A stretch of 51,135 nucleotides of DNA from an uncultured Pseudomonadota bacterium (GTDB lineage Bacteria > Pseudomonadota > Alphaproteobacteria > UBA9219). Location of the stretch: contig CAIXHP010000035.1 of NCBI GenBank assembly GCA_903919315.1, forward strand, positions 1-51,135. The letters are read 5' to 3'. The notes below the pieces were generated by a model, which did no database searches, was not told the DNA's origin, and saw only the letters and a program-made list of their open reading frames with translations. This document shows positions 17,498 to 27,148 of the stretch, in pieces (the stretch's first letter is position 1; each line of letters starts with the position of its first letter). A program made the position numbers and the translations under genes.

Positions 17498-18591
17498 ATG
17501 AACAAAGCTCTTCTGGCCGCTGCCTTTCTTGTTTATCTGTCCACCCCCGCTTTGCCGATGTGACTATGGCCGTGATGTTGCCATTGACAGGAAAGTATGC
17601 CGTCTTTGGTGAACAATTGCGCCATGGAGCAGAGCAGGCAGCGGCGGACATCAATGCTCGGGGGGGGATCCAAGGCGAAAAAATCGTCTTGAGGCTAGGT
17701 GACGACGCTTGCGATCCCAAGCAGGCCGTTAGTGCAGCTAACCAGATTATGAGCGCAGGCATTAAGTTCGTGGTTGGCCACGTTTGCTCTGGCGCGGCTA
17801 TTTCGGCATCTAAGGTTTATATGGAGGAGGGGGCGCTCTTTATCGCTTCAGGTGCCAGCAATCCGAAATTGACGGAGGAAGCATCTGACCTTGTGTTTCG
17901 CACCTATGGCCGCGATGACCGTGAGGGTAAGATGCTGGGCGAGTACATCGTCAAACACTTTCATGGCAAGAAGTTCGCAATTGCTCATGATAACTCTGCC
18001 TATGGTTTTGGCGTAGCTCAGGCCGTGAAGCAAGCTGTCGAGACGGCAGGGATTAAAGATGCTCTGTTGGAGACCTATACGCCTGGCGAGCGCGACTACT
18101 CGGTTCTTGTTTCGAAGCTTAAGAAGAACGGAACTCAAGTTCTTGTTCTAGGTGGGTATCATACCGAAGTCGGGCTGATTGCGCGGCAGATTAGGGATCA
18201 AGGCGCAAGCATCCAGATTGTCGGCGGCAATGCGCTTGTTACGGATGAGTATTGGTCGATTGCTGGATCGACGGCTGAGGGGACGTTGATGAGCTTTACG
18301 GCTGACCCGCGTAAAAATCCCGAAGCAAAAGATGCAATAGAAGCTCTGCGTAAGGGAGGCTATGAGCCGGAGGGCTACACACTGTTCGCATACGCAGCGG
18401 TGCAGGAAATGGCGGAAGGGATTAAACGTGCCGGTAAGACGGATGCGATAAAAGTTGCTGCGGCCTTGCGTGCAAGTCCGATTTCGACAGTGCTCGGAAC
18501 TGTCGGCTTTGACTCCAAGGGTGATGCTGTTGGTATACGCTATGCCATATATCGTTGGCATGATGGTTCGTATGCGGAAGTGGGCGAGTGA
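17498..18591 (+). pseudogene. Periplasmic LivJ/K-type binding protein, copy 3, frameshifted
   Basis: The ATG at 17498 opens a signal peptide MNKALLAAAFLVYLSTP that meets a TGA after 22 codons. The mature domain (RFADVTMAVMLPLTGKYA onward, to 18591) continues in the next frame. A single extra C in the C-run at 17544-17548 would join them as ...STPRFA/DVTM, a normal signal peptidase site matching the copies upstream. The mature part is intact and well conserved (DDACDPKQAVSAANQIM, VCSGAAISASKVYMEEG). It is either a recent pseudogene, a sequencing error in a homopolymer or a slippage site. A longer frame starting at 17425 inside copy 2 would lack a signal peptide. Confidence 0.85.
18550..18581 (+). 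repeat. 32-base direct repeat, second copy
   Basis: Identical to 17433-17464; see that entry. It lies 10 bases before the end of binding-protein copy 3. Confidence 0.9.
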
Positions 18592-18666
18592 TCTTCCTGC
18601 TTTCGCGGTCGGAGCGCTTGGGGTAGAAGTCCACCCACACATCAACCTTTGTTTTGAGTCGTGATC

Positions 18667-19254
18667 ATGGCTTCCCCCATCCGCGCGCTGTATGACTGGA
18701 CGCTGAAACAAGCCGAGGGGCCGTATGCCGCCGTGGTTTTGTTCGTGGTGGCGTTTGCGGAAAGCTCGTTTTTTCCCTTGCCGCCTGATGTTCTGTTGTT
18801 GCCGATGGCTTTGGCCTGCCGTGATAAGGCCTACCGCTACGCGCTGATCTGCACGGTCGGCTCGGTGCTGGGGGGACTGCTTGGCTATGCCATCGGCGCG
18901 ATGTTCTATGCGACTTTTGGCGCGTGGATCATTGAGACTTATCATCTTCAAGACGCCTTTAAGCGTTTCCATGACGGTTTCAACGAATGGGGCGTTTGGA
19001 TCATTCTGGCGAAGGGACTAACGCCAATCCCCTTTAAACTCGTGACTATTGCCAGCGGCGTGGCGCATCTTGATCTGGTGGCGTTCGTTTTGGCGGCGAC
19101 GGCGACTCGCGCTTTGCGGTTCTATCTCGTGGCGCTTCTGGTGCGGCGCTTTGGCGCGCCAATCAAGGAATTTGTCGAGCGTTACCTGACGTGGGTGGCG
19201 TTAGGCGTTTTGCTGATCATCATCTTCGGTTTTTGGATCGTGCTTCACGGCTGA
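18667..19254 (+). CDS. YqaA/DedA-like inner-membrane protein
   Basis: A polytopic membrane protein of 195 residues with a VTT (SNARE-associated/DedA) type core: AVVLFVVAFAESSFFPLPPDVLLLP, then GGLLGYAIGAMFY and the loop KGLTPIPFKLVTIASGVAHL, ending in a hydrophobic C-terminal helix. The E-S-FFPLPPD and G-TPIPFK motifs are hallmarks of the YqaA branch, related to flippases of undecaprenyl phosphate and phospholipids; the substrate is not known here. I start at the ATG 18667; a GTG two codons earlier (18661) is also possible. It converges on hdaA with a 10-base overlap of the two 3' ends. Confidence 0.82.
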   Translation: MASPIRALYDWTLKQAEGPYAAVVLFVVAFAESSFFPLPPDVLLLPMALACRDKAYRYALICTVGSVLGGLLGYAIGAMFYATFGAWIIETYHLQDAFKRFHDGFNEWGVWIILAKGLTPIPFKLVTIASGVAHLDLVAFVLAATATRALRFYLVALLVRRFGAPIKEFVERYLTWVALGVLLIIIFGFWIVLHG

Positions 19255-19952
19255 GTTGTGGTGTCGAAACTGAGCTGTTGCGCCAAGACCTTTTGCGCGA
19301 ACGGTACCGAAATCTTGTGGCCCTGTTCCAACGCGGTCTGATCAAGGAGCGTGACGGCCTCGCGGATGGCGGCGGCGGTGCGCTCCAGCCGACGCGCCAG
19401 ATATTCGACGACTTCGGTTTCCACCAGAAGCTGACGGTCGCTGAACTGTTTCAGCAGCATGCCGCGCATCAAATCGTCGTCCGGCTCATGCAGTTCGACC
19501 GCGAGGCAGCTTTTCAGGCGCGAAGCGATGTCCTTCAGGCCAAGCCCCCACCCCGAAGGCGCTGTTCGCGCCGTCAACAGCAAGGGAATGCCGGAGGACT
19601 TGGTGGCGTTGTAGAGATGCTGCAACCACTCTTCATGCTCGGCTTGTCCCGCGATCCGGTCGGCATCGTCGAGCGCCAGAGCGTGGAACGTTCGCGCTTG
19701 GTTGACCAGATCGTCCAATACATCCGCCCCCGGCACAAGAGTCACGGCTTCGTGCTTTCGCGCCCATACGGTCAACAGATGCGTCTTCCCACTTCCCGCC
19801 GGGCCGTGGAGCGTCAGGCAGTGCGTCGTCCATGAGGAGGGGGCGCGGTCGCCCAGCCACACGACAGCCTCGCGGTTGCTGTCGGTGACCATAAAATCCT
19901 CCGCCGTCATGGCCTCGTGCTGCGGCAGGGGCAAGTGATACTGGCGGATCAT
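19245..19952 (-). CDS. hdaA: DnaA-related replication control protein HdaA
   Basis: A 235-residue AAA+ protein resembling the ATPase domain of DnaA without its DNA-binding domain. In Caulobacter, HdaA with the sliding clamp promotes ATP hydrolysis by DnaA and prevents re-initiation. The N-terminal RQYHLPLPQ is a clamp-binding type motif (residues 3-11), Walker A is GPAGSGKT at about 50-57, and Walker B is LALDDADRI. Sensor features follow in ASRLKSCLAVEL. Its start overlaps the stop of the AI-2E-family gene by four bases, a conserved alphaproteobacterial pairing. Confidence 0.88.
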   Translation of the reverse strand: MIRQYHLPLPQHEAMTAEDFMVTDSNREAVVWLGDRAPSSWTTHCLTLHGPAGSGKTHLLTVWARKHEAVTLVPGADVLDDLVNQARTFHALALDDADRIAGQAEHEEWLQHLYNATKSSGIPLLLTARTAPSGWGLGLKDIASRLKSCLAVELHEPDDDLMRGMLLKQFSDRQLLVETEVVEYLARRLERTAAAIREAVTLLDQTALEQGHKISVPFAQKVLAQQLSFDTTTQP

Positions 19953-21058
19953 GGCACAGGCTTGTCGTCCGGCGGCGCATAGGGGGGCGGCGCGGGCACG
20001 AGCGGGTCGCGGTAAATGGCGCTGAGCTTGTATTGCCGCAGCGCAAAGCGGGTCAGAACCCCGATCACGGCGGCGACGGGAACGGCGATCAAAACGCCGG
20101 TGAAGCCCATCAGGCTACCGCCCGCGAACAAGGCGAACAGGATCCAGACGGGATGCAACCCCACGCGGTCGCCGACCAGCTTGGGCGTGAGGACGTAGCC
20201 CTCCAGCGACTGCCCAACCAGAAAAACGGCCAGAACCAAGCCGATGCGATAGCCTTCGTCAAACTGGGCCATGGCAAGCGCGAGGCTGCACACGAGGCCG
20301 AAGGTTGAACCGACATAAGGGATGAACGACAGCGCTCCGGCGATCACGCCAACAGTGGCTCCATACTTCAGCCCCACGAGCGTCAGTCCAACGCCATAAA
20401 TCAGGCCGAGACAGAGGCACACCAAAGCCTGACCACGGATAAAGCCGGATAGGGTGCGGTCGATCTCAAGCATTTCCTTGCGGATCATCGTGTAATGCTT
20501 GCGGGGCAAAAGCGTATCCACCGCCTGCGTCAGGCGCGGCCAGTCGCGCAGCAGGTAAAACGCCACCACGGGCGTGATGATGAGCAGCGTCAAAATGTCG
20601 AACAGGGCCAGCCCGCCGCTGACCAGTTCTTGCAGCAGTCTTCCGGCCCAGCCAACGGCGTTTCCGGCATACTGCCCCACGGCATCGCGCAGCTTTTCAA
20701 CATCATCGGGGGACAGGCGCGCGATCCATGTCTCGGCCACAGGCATCAGATGTTCCTTGAGCGTTGTGACATAGCCCGGCATCGCGCCGATCAGCGCGAC
20801 AATCTGGCTTTGTAGCAACGGCGCAATGAGCAGCAAAAGGGCGACCACCAGCGTGGTGAACCCCAGCAGAACCAGCAGCGTCCCTAGCCAGCGCGGCACT
20901 TTGCGTCCGCTAAGCGCGTTGACGACGGGGTCAAGGAAATAGGCCAGCGTCATGCCTGCCACAAACGGCAACAGCATGGGCTTGAGCGCCCACAAAAGCG
21001 CGACGAGGCCCAAGAAAGCCAGAAGCCAAAAACGGAATTGCGTTGAGCGTGCCGACAC
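19949..21058 (-). CDS. AI-2E family (PerM/TqsA-like) membrane transporter
   Basis: A 369-residue inner-membrane protein with about eight hydrophobic segments, of the AI-2 exporter superfamily. Characteristic stretches are ALKPMLLPFVAGMTLAYFLDP near the N-terminus and GALSFIPYVGSTFGLV and LVGDRVGLHPVWILFALFAGG near the C-terminus. The substrate varies across the family and cannot be stated. The start is a GTG (21056-21058), with AAAGGA upstream. It overlaps hdaA downstream and follows the DUF2066 gene by 15 bases, so the three probably form one operon. Confidence 0.9.
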   Translation of the reverse strand: MSARSTQFRFWLLAFLGLVALLWALKPMLLPFVAGMTLAYFLDPVVNALSGRKVPRWLGTLLVLLGFTTLVVALLLLIAPLLQSQIVALIGAMPGYVTTLKEHLMPVAETWIARLSPDDVEKLRDAVGQYAGNAVGWAGRLLQELVSGGLALFDILTLLIITPVVAFYLLRDWPRLTQAVDTLLPRKHYTMIRKEMLEIDRTLSGFIRGQALVCLCLGLIYGVGLTLVGLKYGATVGVIAGALSFIPYVGSTFGLVCSLALAMAQFDEGYRIGLVLAVFLVGQSLEGYVLTPKLVGDRVGLHPVWILFALFAGGSLMGFTGVLIAVPVAAVIGVLTRFALRQYKLSAIYRDPLVPAPPPYAPPDDKPVP

Positions 21059-21073
21059 GTTCGTGATCCTTTA

Positions 21074-22183
21074 TCAGGGTGAGGGGAGCGCCGTTGTCGC
21101 GCGTAAAGTCCATGCGCCGTCATAGCCCGACTCCAGCGCTAAATCCTGTTGCGCCAGAGCGGTCTGCAATTGCGGGATATCGCCACGGTACTCAAGCTCG
21201 ACGCTTGCCGCGCCACGCGCCAGCGTGACGACGTTGGTGCGGCGGATGTTTGGCACATGGGCGAGCTTCGTTTTGATCCCCGTCCAAACAGCGAGCGTGG
21301 TGATGGGGACGGTGACGGGCAACCGCGCCGTTGGCCCCTTGGGGGGCTTGTTGGATTGTTTCCATGACGCTTCCAGTCCGGCGCGTACTTGCTTGACGGC
21401 CTCGGCCAGCGTGATCGCCGCTGTTTTATCGTCGGGAGCGGCGGGGAAGGTCAGGCGGACGGGGTCACCGTTCTTGCCCGAGGTATCGTAACGCTGGACA
21501 TCGACGTACAATTCAGGCTTTTGGGCATCGGTTCCGGCGCTGAGAACGGCCACGACCGCGCCTCCCGCGTCGTATTTGCGGATGAGGGCTTGCAAGGCCT
21601 CAGTTTTTCCGTTGACGGCTTCGGTGGCGCTGATGGTGTTGATGTCGTCCATGTCGCCGCCGGGCACGGTGATCGGTACCATGCCGGTGATGCGAACCGA
21701 ATCCTCCCACGCCACCCGCCATTTGGTGCGATCTTCCCAAAGCGTGTTACGCCCGGAGAAGCTGACCACAGGAAGGATGGCGAGGTTCCGGCTGCGCGTT
21801 TCGCTGAATTCGACGCCGCCTTTGTTAAACAAGGCGCGGACGGCGTTGGGTTTGAATTGCACCGTAAAAGTGCCGATGTAGCGCACGGCGGAGGTGCGTT
21901 CCTGCTGCACCTCAAAAGCCTGCACCAGCGCGGCCAAGGCGTCGTCATTGGTTTTGGTGGCAAGGCCCGCGTCTACATCGAGCCGCGCCAGCAATTGGGT
22001 GAACGCGTTGCGCTGGGCCTGCAAGATGGCCTGATCGCGGGCACGCGCGGCGCTGTCCGCCGTCACATCGGCGGCTACATCGGCGATCTGATACATTGCG
22101 GCATCGCCATCGTCCTGCGCTTGCACGGCGAGGGGGGCGCACAGGAGGGCCAATACCAGAAAAAGCCTAAGAACTTGCCGCAT
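21074..22183 (-). CDS. DUF2066-family secreted protein
   Basis: A 369-residue protein with a signal peptide (MRQVLRLFLVLALLCAPLAVQA, start at ATG 22181-22183; the frame extends 54 bases further but lacks sense there). It matches the DUF2066 proteins encoded between purM and the AI-2E/hdaA genes in many alphaproteobacteria. The mature N-terminus reads IADVAADVTADSAARARDQA, and the C-terminal part contains two-strand repeats of about 70 residues (ARGAASVELEYRGDIPQL). No catalytic motif is seen and the function is unknown. It is divergent from purM, with 59 bases between their starts. Confidence 0.8.
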   Translation of the reverse strand: MRQVLRLFLVLALLCAPLAVQAQDDGDAAMYQIADVAADVTADSAARARDQAILQAQRNAFTQLLARLDVDAGLATKTNDDALAALVQAFEVQQERTSAVRYIGTFTVQFKPNAVRALFNKGGVEFSETRSRNLAILPVVSFSGRNTLWEDRTKWRVAWEDSVRITGMVPITVPGGDMDDINTISATEAVNGKTEALQALIRKYDAGGAVVAVLSAGTDAQKPELYVDVQRYDTSGKNGDPVRLTFPAAPDDKTAAITLAEAVKQVRAGLEASWKQSNKPPKGPTARLPVTVPITTLAVWTGIKTKLAHVPNIRRTNVVTLARGAASVELEYRGDIPQLQTALAQQDLALESGYDGAWTLRATTALPSP

Positions 22184-22242
22184 TGCAAACCTGCCCGATT
22201 CGGCTATCTTGTGACGAGAAGGAACACTTATAGCCAAGGTTA

Positions 22243-23340
22243 ATGGAGGTTACCATAAACAGCAATCCAGACCTTTCCGGGGCGCGCGGCGCTTATGCCG
22301 CTGCGGGCGTGGACATAGATGCGGGGAACGCGCTGGTCGAGGCGATCAAGCCGTTGGCCAAGGCGACCGCGCGGGCCGGAGCCGATGCCGGATTGGGCGG
22401 CTTTGGAGCCTTGTTCGATCTGAAGGCCGCCGGTTTCAAGGATCCTATTTTGGTCAGCACCACGGATGGCGTGGGCACCAAGCTGCGTGTGGCGATCGAC
22501 ACCGGTCGCCACGACACCGTGGGCATTGATCTGGTGGCCATGTGCGTCAACGACCTGATCGTGCAGGGGGCCGCGCCGCTTCTCTTCCTCGACTATTTCG
22601 CCTCCGGCAAGCTGGATGTGGCGACGGCGACGCGCGTGGTCGCGGGCATCGCCGAGGGCTGCAAGCAAGCGGGCTGCGCCCTCGTGGGCGGCGAAACCGC
22701 CGAGATGCCGGGGATGTATGAAGGCAAGGACTATGACCTCGCCGGATTCGCGGTCGGCGCGGTGGAGCGCGACGCGATTTTGCCGCGCGTGGATGTTCAG
22801 GCGGGCGATGTCGTGCTGGGGCTGGCCTCCAGCGGCGTGCACAGCAACGGCTTTTCGCTCGTGCGCCGGATTGTGGCGCAGGAAGGCCTGACTTATGACG
22901 CTCCGGCCCCGTTCGACCCGACGCGTACGTTGGGCGAGGCGCTGTTGGAGCCGACGCGCATCTACGTCAAATCGGCGCTGCAAGCGGTGGGCACCGGTCA
23001 TGTCAAGGTGATGGCGCATATCACCGGCGGCGGGTTGCTCGAAAACATTCCGCGCGTGTTGCCCAAGGGGTTGGGCGTTTGGCTGAGCGCCGGAAGCTGG
23101 CCGGTTCCTCCGGTGTTCAAATGGCTGGCGCAAAAGTCGGTCATCGGCGGCCATGAGATGGCGCGGACGTTCAACTGCGGCATCGGCCTCGTCGTCATCG
23201 TCGCGCCGGAGCATGCCGAGGCGGTTAGCGCGGTTTTGACCGACGCGGGCGAAAAAGTCTTCCGGATCGGCGAGGTCGAAGCGAATCTTTCCGAACATCG
23301 CGTGACGCTGCAAGGCGCGGGCGCCGCTTGGCCATGCTGA
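22243..23340 (+). CDS. purM: Phosphoribosylformylglycinamidine cyclo-ligase (AIR synthetase)
   Basis: A 365-residue cytoplasmic enzyme that closes the imidazole ring of AIR in purine synthesis, using ATP. Motifs are [11 protein letters not shown] (nucleotide and FGAM site), [32 protein letters not shown] and [16 protein letters not shown]. The start codon at 22243 has a GGAGG immediately after it, so the exact N-terminus is less certain than usual, but no better ATG exists. It overlaps purN by seven bases (ATGCTGA), so the two are translationally coupled. Confidence 0.95.
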   Translation: MEVTINSNPDLSGARGAYAAAGVDIDAGNALVEAIKPLAKATARAGADAGLGGFGALFDLKAAGFKDPILVSTTDGVGTKLRVAIDTGRHDTVGIDLVAMCVNDLIVQGAAPLLFLDYFASGKLDVATATRVVAGIAEGCKQAGCALVGGETAEMPGMYEGKDYDLAGFAVGAVERDAILPRVDVQAGDVVLGLASSGVHSNGFSLVRRIVAQEGLTYDAPAPFDPTRTLGEALLEPTRIYVKSALQAVGTGHVKVMAHITGGGLLENIPRVLPKGLGVWLSAGSWPVPPVFKWLAQKSVIGGHEMARTFNCGIGLVVIVAPEHAEAVSAVLTDAGEKVFRIGEVEANLSEHRVTLQGAGAAWPC

Positions 23341-23978
23341 AGATCGCCGTTCTGATTTCCGGGCGCGGCAGCAACCTGCAAGCCCTGATCGACGCGATGC
23401 AAACGCCGGGGTTTCCGGCGCAAATCGTCTGCGTGATTTCTAACGTCGCGGGTGTTCATGGGTTGGATCGCGCCGCAGCGGCCCACATTCCGACGCATGT
23501 CGTCAGTCATCGCGACTTTAAAAACCGGCAGGAGTTTGAGCAGGTTTTGGACGCGCGGATCAGGGAATCGGGGGCGCAGCTGGTCTGCCTTGCCGGGTTT
23601 ATGCGTTTGCTAACACCGTGGTTTGTGGAGCGGTGGCTGGATCGGTTGGTCAATATTCACCCGTCGCTGCTGCCCGCGTTTCCGGGACTGGACACGCACC
23701 AAAAGGCTATCGACTATGGCGTGAAGTTCGGTGGTTGCACGGTGCATTTCGTGCGTTCTGAAATGGATCATGGGCCGATTATCGTTCAGGCGGCCGTGCC
23801 GGTTTTGGCCGACGATACCGAGGAGACTCTTGCCGCTCGCGTCCTTCAGGCCGAGCATCGCGCGTACCCTCAGGCGGTGCGGATGATCGCCGAGGGCCGC
23901 GTCAATGTTCACAATGAAAAGGCCTTTATCGCCGGAGCCGAAGCCCCGGCGACCTTCGCAATCAATCCCGAAGCCTGA
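23334..23978 (+). CDS. purN: Phosphoribosylglycinamide formyltransferase (GART)
   Basis: A 214-residue enzyme that transfers a formyl group from 10-formyl-THF to GAR, an early purine step. The N-terminus [17 protein letters not shown] binds the phosphoribosyl group. The catalytic Asn and His lie in [12 protein letters not shown], and the catalytic Asp in [11 protein letters not shown] start at the ATG 23334 inside the purM stop overlap; a TTG two codons earlier is less likely. It ends one base before the convergent ndk gene. Confidence 0.95.
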   Translation: MLKIAVLISGRGSNLQALIDAMQTPGFPAQIVCVISNVAGVHGLDRAAAAHIPTHVVSHRDFKNRQEFEQVLDARIRESGAQLVCLAGFMRLLTPWFVERWLDRLVNIHPSLLPAFPGLDTHQKAIDYGVKFGGCTVHFVRSEMDHGPIIVQAAVPVLADDTEETLAARVLQAEHRAYPQAVRMIAEGRVNVHNEKAFIAGAEAPATFAINPEA

Positions 23979-24401
23979 TCAGCCGACGATTTCGCACTGG
24001 CTGAAGAAGTAGGCGATTTCCTGCGCCGCGTTATCAAGGCTGTCCGAACCGTGGACGGAGTTCGCTTCGATGCTCTCGGCGAATTCCTTGCGGATGGTGC
24101 CGGGAGCGGCGTTGGCGGGGTTGGTCGCGCCCATAACGTCGCGGTACTTCGCGACGGCGTTTTCGCCTTCCAAAACCTGCAGGACAACCGGCCCTGAGAT
24201 CATGAACGCGCACAGATCGTTGAAGAAGGGACGCGCCTTGTGGACGGCGTAAAAGCCTTCCGCTTGTGTGCGGGTCAACTGCACGCGCCGCTGAGCGACG
24301 ATACGCAGGCCGGACTCTTCCAGCTTGGCGTTGATCTTGCCGGTCAGGTTCCGACGCGTGGCATCGGGCTTGAGAATGGAAAACGTACGTTCAACGGCCA
24401 T
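23979..24401 (-). CDS. ndk: Nucleoside diphosphate kinase
   Basis: A 140-residue enzyme that balances NTP and dNTP pools through a phosphohistidine intermediate. It begins [21 protein letters not shown], and the active-site loop SVHGSDS holds the catalytic histidine at about residue 117. Length and motifs are standard. It converges on purN with no gap. Confidence 0.97.
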   Translation of the reverse strand: MAVERTFSILKPDATRRNLTGKINAKLEESGLRIVAQRRVQLTRTQAEGFYAVHKARPFFNDLCAFMISGPVVLQVLEGENAVAKYRDVMGATNPANAAPGTIRKEFAESIEANSVHGSDSLDNAAQEIAYFFSQCEIVG

Positions 24402-24505
24402 AATCTACTCCTGTTTGCGGGCTGCTAGGCGGCACCTGTGTAACCCAGTGAATGTGCGCGGTTTATAGACGGCGCGGCCGTGGGAGGCAAGGGGCGAACA
24501 AAAAA

Positions 24506-24529
24506 GGCCGGTGAATGGCTTCACCGGCC
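24506..24529 (-). terminator. Rho-independent terminator
   Basis: A perfect 10-bp stem, GGCCGGTGAA and TTCACCGGCC, with a 4-base loop is followed on the minus strand by six T. It lies 25 bases after the end of the 24554-25870 gene. Four bases of T follow on the plus strand too, so it might act in both directions. Confidence 0.9.
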
Positions 24530-24553
24530 TTTTGATGGCTTTGCCGTAGAGTC

Positions 24554-25870
24554 TTATCTTACATAGACATGAACTTCGGGTGTCTGAGCGGACATCGTTT
24601 GTGTGCTGCCCATGCTGATGCGCGAAGGCGCGAGGCCGAGCTGTACCAGTGAGCGTTTGACTGACTCAGCGTTGCGTCCGGCCGTTTCTTGCTTCGCCGC
24701 TAGGTCGCTGGGATTTCCATTGCTGGGCGAAACCGCCATGACCGAGAAGGATGCGTCCGGATAGATCTGAAGCGCTTGACTGACCGCGTGGGACAACTGC
24801 TGCTCATAGTCCACGACGGGCTGGTTGTAGCGGATGAGAACCAACAGATGGCCCGCCGAGGGAGTGTTCGCCGACGCGGCATTGATCGAGTTGGTGCTGC
24901 TGCCCGCGCCCGATTCCTGCATATAATCGCGGGGCGACATCGGCGTAGGTCCGACTCGGCCCGATGTCACGGGGGCAACGGGAGCGGCACTGACACTGGG
25001 GGTCTGAGCGCTCGGCGGCAAGGGGACGACAGGCACAGGATTCACGACCACAGGGCGGTTCGCTAAGCTACTGCCCAACAATTCGCCGCGCGTGATGGCA
25101 AAGGACAAGGCCTGTAGATTCGAGCGTTCGGTCGTCAGATAGGTGGTCTGGCGCTGAATGTCGTCCGCGATCTGGTTCCGGAGATAATCGAGCTGAACCA
25201 CCATGCGGCTGTCTTCGTCGCGCAGCAGCTTTAACTGATCGTGGTCTTCGTCCACTGCGCCGGAAAGCTGAAAGCCCGCCTGAATGGATTCGAGTAGGTA
25301 CGATGCCAATGACGCATCCGCCGAAACCGAAGTCTGCAGTGTGTTGAGATGATCAAGCGAGTTGGTTACTTCGTTTAGGCTCGCTTCAGCTTCGTCCCAC
25401 TGGCGCAGGAGAATCGGGTTGCCGCGCGTCGTGCCGTTCTGCAGGCGGGCGGTGATGGCCGCCACCGTGCTGTGATACTGTACCGCGCCGGTCGCACCGT
25501 TGGCGCGGAGGAGGGCAAACTCGTTGGCGTTGACGTTGACGGAGGAGCGCAGGCGCAACACTTCGTCGCGAAGTTCAAGCGCACGGTTTCCGACCATCGT
25601 GCCGCTCGACGGGCCAAAGTTCGACAGGGCATCGATGGAGCCGCTGTCGGGCGCGGCCGGAGCCTGTATGGCGTTCATCGCGGCGGCGGTGGCGGCGGCC
25701 AGATCCTTGACGCTGCCGTTGTCGGCTGCGGCCGGTGCGGCATCCTCGCCCGAATCGGCGACATCATTTCCTGCCTGACTGGCAGGTGCTGTCGACTTGC
25801 TGGCGGCGCACGACGGCGCGGCGGCTATAAAAACTACGGCCATGAAAGCGGCCAAAGCAACTTTGCGCAT
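24554..25870 (-). CDS. Secreted protein of unknown function with an OmpA-like tail
   Basis: I do not recognise this as a named family. The 438-residue form starts MRKVALAAFMAVVFIAAAPSCA, a signal peptide whose Cys makes a lipoprotein just possible (poor lipobox). In-frame starts 24 and 117 bases upstream exist but would bury the signal. An Ala/Asp-rich linker follows, then a long helical region (about 95-260) with many Leu/Asp/Gln, probably coiled coil. After a Pro/Val-rich hinge comes a C-terminal domain (about 340-438) with PDASFSVMAVSP, RNAESVKRSLVQLGL and EVHVYVR, the rhythm of a divergent OmpA-like peptidoglycan-binding fold. It ends at a strong terminator and stands alone. Confidence 0.6.
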   Translation of the reverse strand: MRKVALAAFMAVVFIAAAPSCAASKSTAPASQAGNDVADSGEDAAPAAADNGSVKDLAAATAAAMNAIQAPAAPDSGSIDALSNFGPSSGTMVGNRALELRDEVLRLRSSVNVNANEFALLRANGATGAVQYHSTVAAITARLQNGTTRGNPILLRQWDEAEASLNEVTNSLDHLNTLQTSVSADASLASYLLESIQAGFQLSGAVDEDHDQLKLLRDEDSRMVVQLDYLRNQIADDIQRQTTYLTTERSNLQALSFAITRGELLGSSLANRPVVVNPVPVVPLPPSAQTPSVSAAPVAPVTSGRVGPTPMSPRDYMQESGAGSSTNSINAASANTPSAGHLLVLIRYNQPVVDYEQQLSHAVSQALQIYPDASFSVMAVSPSNGNPSDLAAKQETAGRNAESVKRSLVQLGLAPSRISMGSTQTMSAQTPEVHVYVR

Positions 25871-26109
25871 AGTCGCAAAACCGGTCGTCTGCATCGCATT
25901 ACACCTTTCCGATAAGCGTGGTCGGGGAACCGCCACGCGCACAAGCCGTCCTGTTTGTAGAGGGATCCGAGAGAAATTCCAAGTCAATAGGTTGTGAGTC
26001 GGGCACAGTTTAATCGGTTAACCAATATCCAACAAGCATGATTCAACGGAGTTTTTGTGGCCATTACGTCACAGTTCAGAAAACTCGTAGAGTAGGCTAT
26101 CAAAGACCC

Positions 26110-27117
26110 ATGACAGACCCGACACCGACAGAGGCCGCGCCTCCCCCTTCCTCTAAAGCCGCCACCGTCACGGACGACGAGGCCGGACTGCGCCTCGACC
26201 GCTGGTTTCGAAGGCGTTTTGCGGCGTTGACGCATGGGCAGTTGCAGAAATTGCTGCGTACCGGACAGGTGCGTGTCGATGGAAAACGCGCCGATTCGGC
26301 GGATCGGCTTGAAGCGGGACAGACGATCCGCCTGCCGCCCCAGTTGCTCTATGCCGACGATTCGCCTCAAGCCGCCTATGGCGCGCGGCCCATGCGGCAT
26401 GGCGACCGGCTGCGCGACTTGATTCTCTATGATGACGATGATGTCGTGGCGCTCAACAAACCCGCCGGATTGGCGGTGCAAGGCGGCACGGGGCTGAAGG
26501 AAAATCTCGATGATACGCTGTTGGCGCTCAGCCGCGACGGCAAGACCAAACCAAAGCTGGTGCATCGTCTGGATCGCGATACGAGCGGCGTGCTGTTGGT
26601 GGCGCGTACCGACTATGCGGCGGCCAAATTGACGGAGGCCTTTCGCGATCGGGCGACGAAGAAAATTTATTGGGCGCTAACGCTGGGGGTGCCCAAGCCG
26701 GAGCAAGGGCGCATCGACGCTGCGCTGGTTAAGCGCGGCGTGACCATGGCCGTGACGAGCGACTCGGACGAGGAGGGAAAATCCGCCGCCACGCTTTACC
26801 GCGTGGTTGAGCGCGTTCCCAAGCAAGCAGCCTTCGTAGCGCTGTGGCCTTTGACGGGGCGTACTCATCAATTGCGCGTTCACATGGCGCACAAAGGTAC
26901 GCCCATTCTGGGGGATCGCATGTACGGCGGCACGGCTCCGGATTCGTTCCCGCTCAAGGAACTGGGGGGCGGGCTGCACCTCCACGCGCGACGGCTGATG
27001 ATTCCGCACCCGCGCCGTGGTACAATCGACGTGGTGGCCCCCTTGGGAAAAGCCATGCAAAAGACATGGCGCTGGTTTCAGTTTGACGAACAGGCCGACG
27101 TGAATTTCGACGACTGA
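26110..27117 (+). CDS. RluC/RluD-family 23S rRNA pseudouridine synthase
   Basis: A 335-residue RNA-modifying enzyme. An S4 RNA-binding domain (about 24-75) precedes the catalytic domain, where HRLDRDTSGVLL (152-163) contains the catalytic Asp156-equivalent in LDRDTSG, and further motifs are LNKPAGLAVQGG and LTGRTHQLRVHMAH. This is the RluC-type arrangement with positions 955, 2504 and 2580 as targets in E. coli; the exact target here is not shown. I start at the ATG 26110, since the longer frame from 26038 has no family resemblance upstream. Confidence 0.9.
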   Translation: MTDPTPTEAAPPPSSKAATVTDDEAGLRLDRWFRRRFAALTHGQLQKLLRTGQVRVDGKRADSADRLEAGQTIRLPPQLLYADDSPQAAYGARPMRHGDRLRDLILYDDDDVVALNKPAGLAVQGGTGLKENLDDTLLALSRDGKTKPKLVHRLDRDTSGVLLVARTDYAAAKLTEAFRDRATKKIYWALTLGVPKPEQGRIDAALVKRGVTMAVTSDSDEEGKSAATLYRVVERVPKQAAFVALWPLTGRTHQLRVHMAHKGTPILGDRMYGGTAPDSFPLKELGGGLHLHARRLMIPHPRRGTIDVVAPLGKAMQKTWRWFQFDEQADVNFDD

Positions 27118-27148
27118 AGCGTTCCTGCTTAACCTGTGGAGACAAGCC

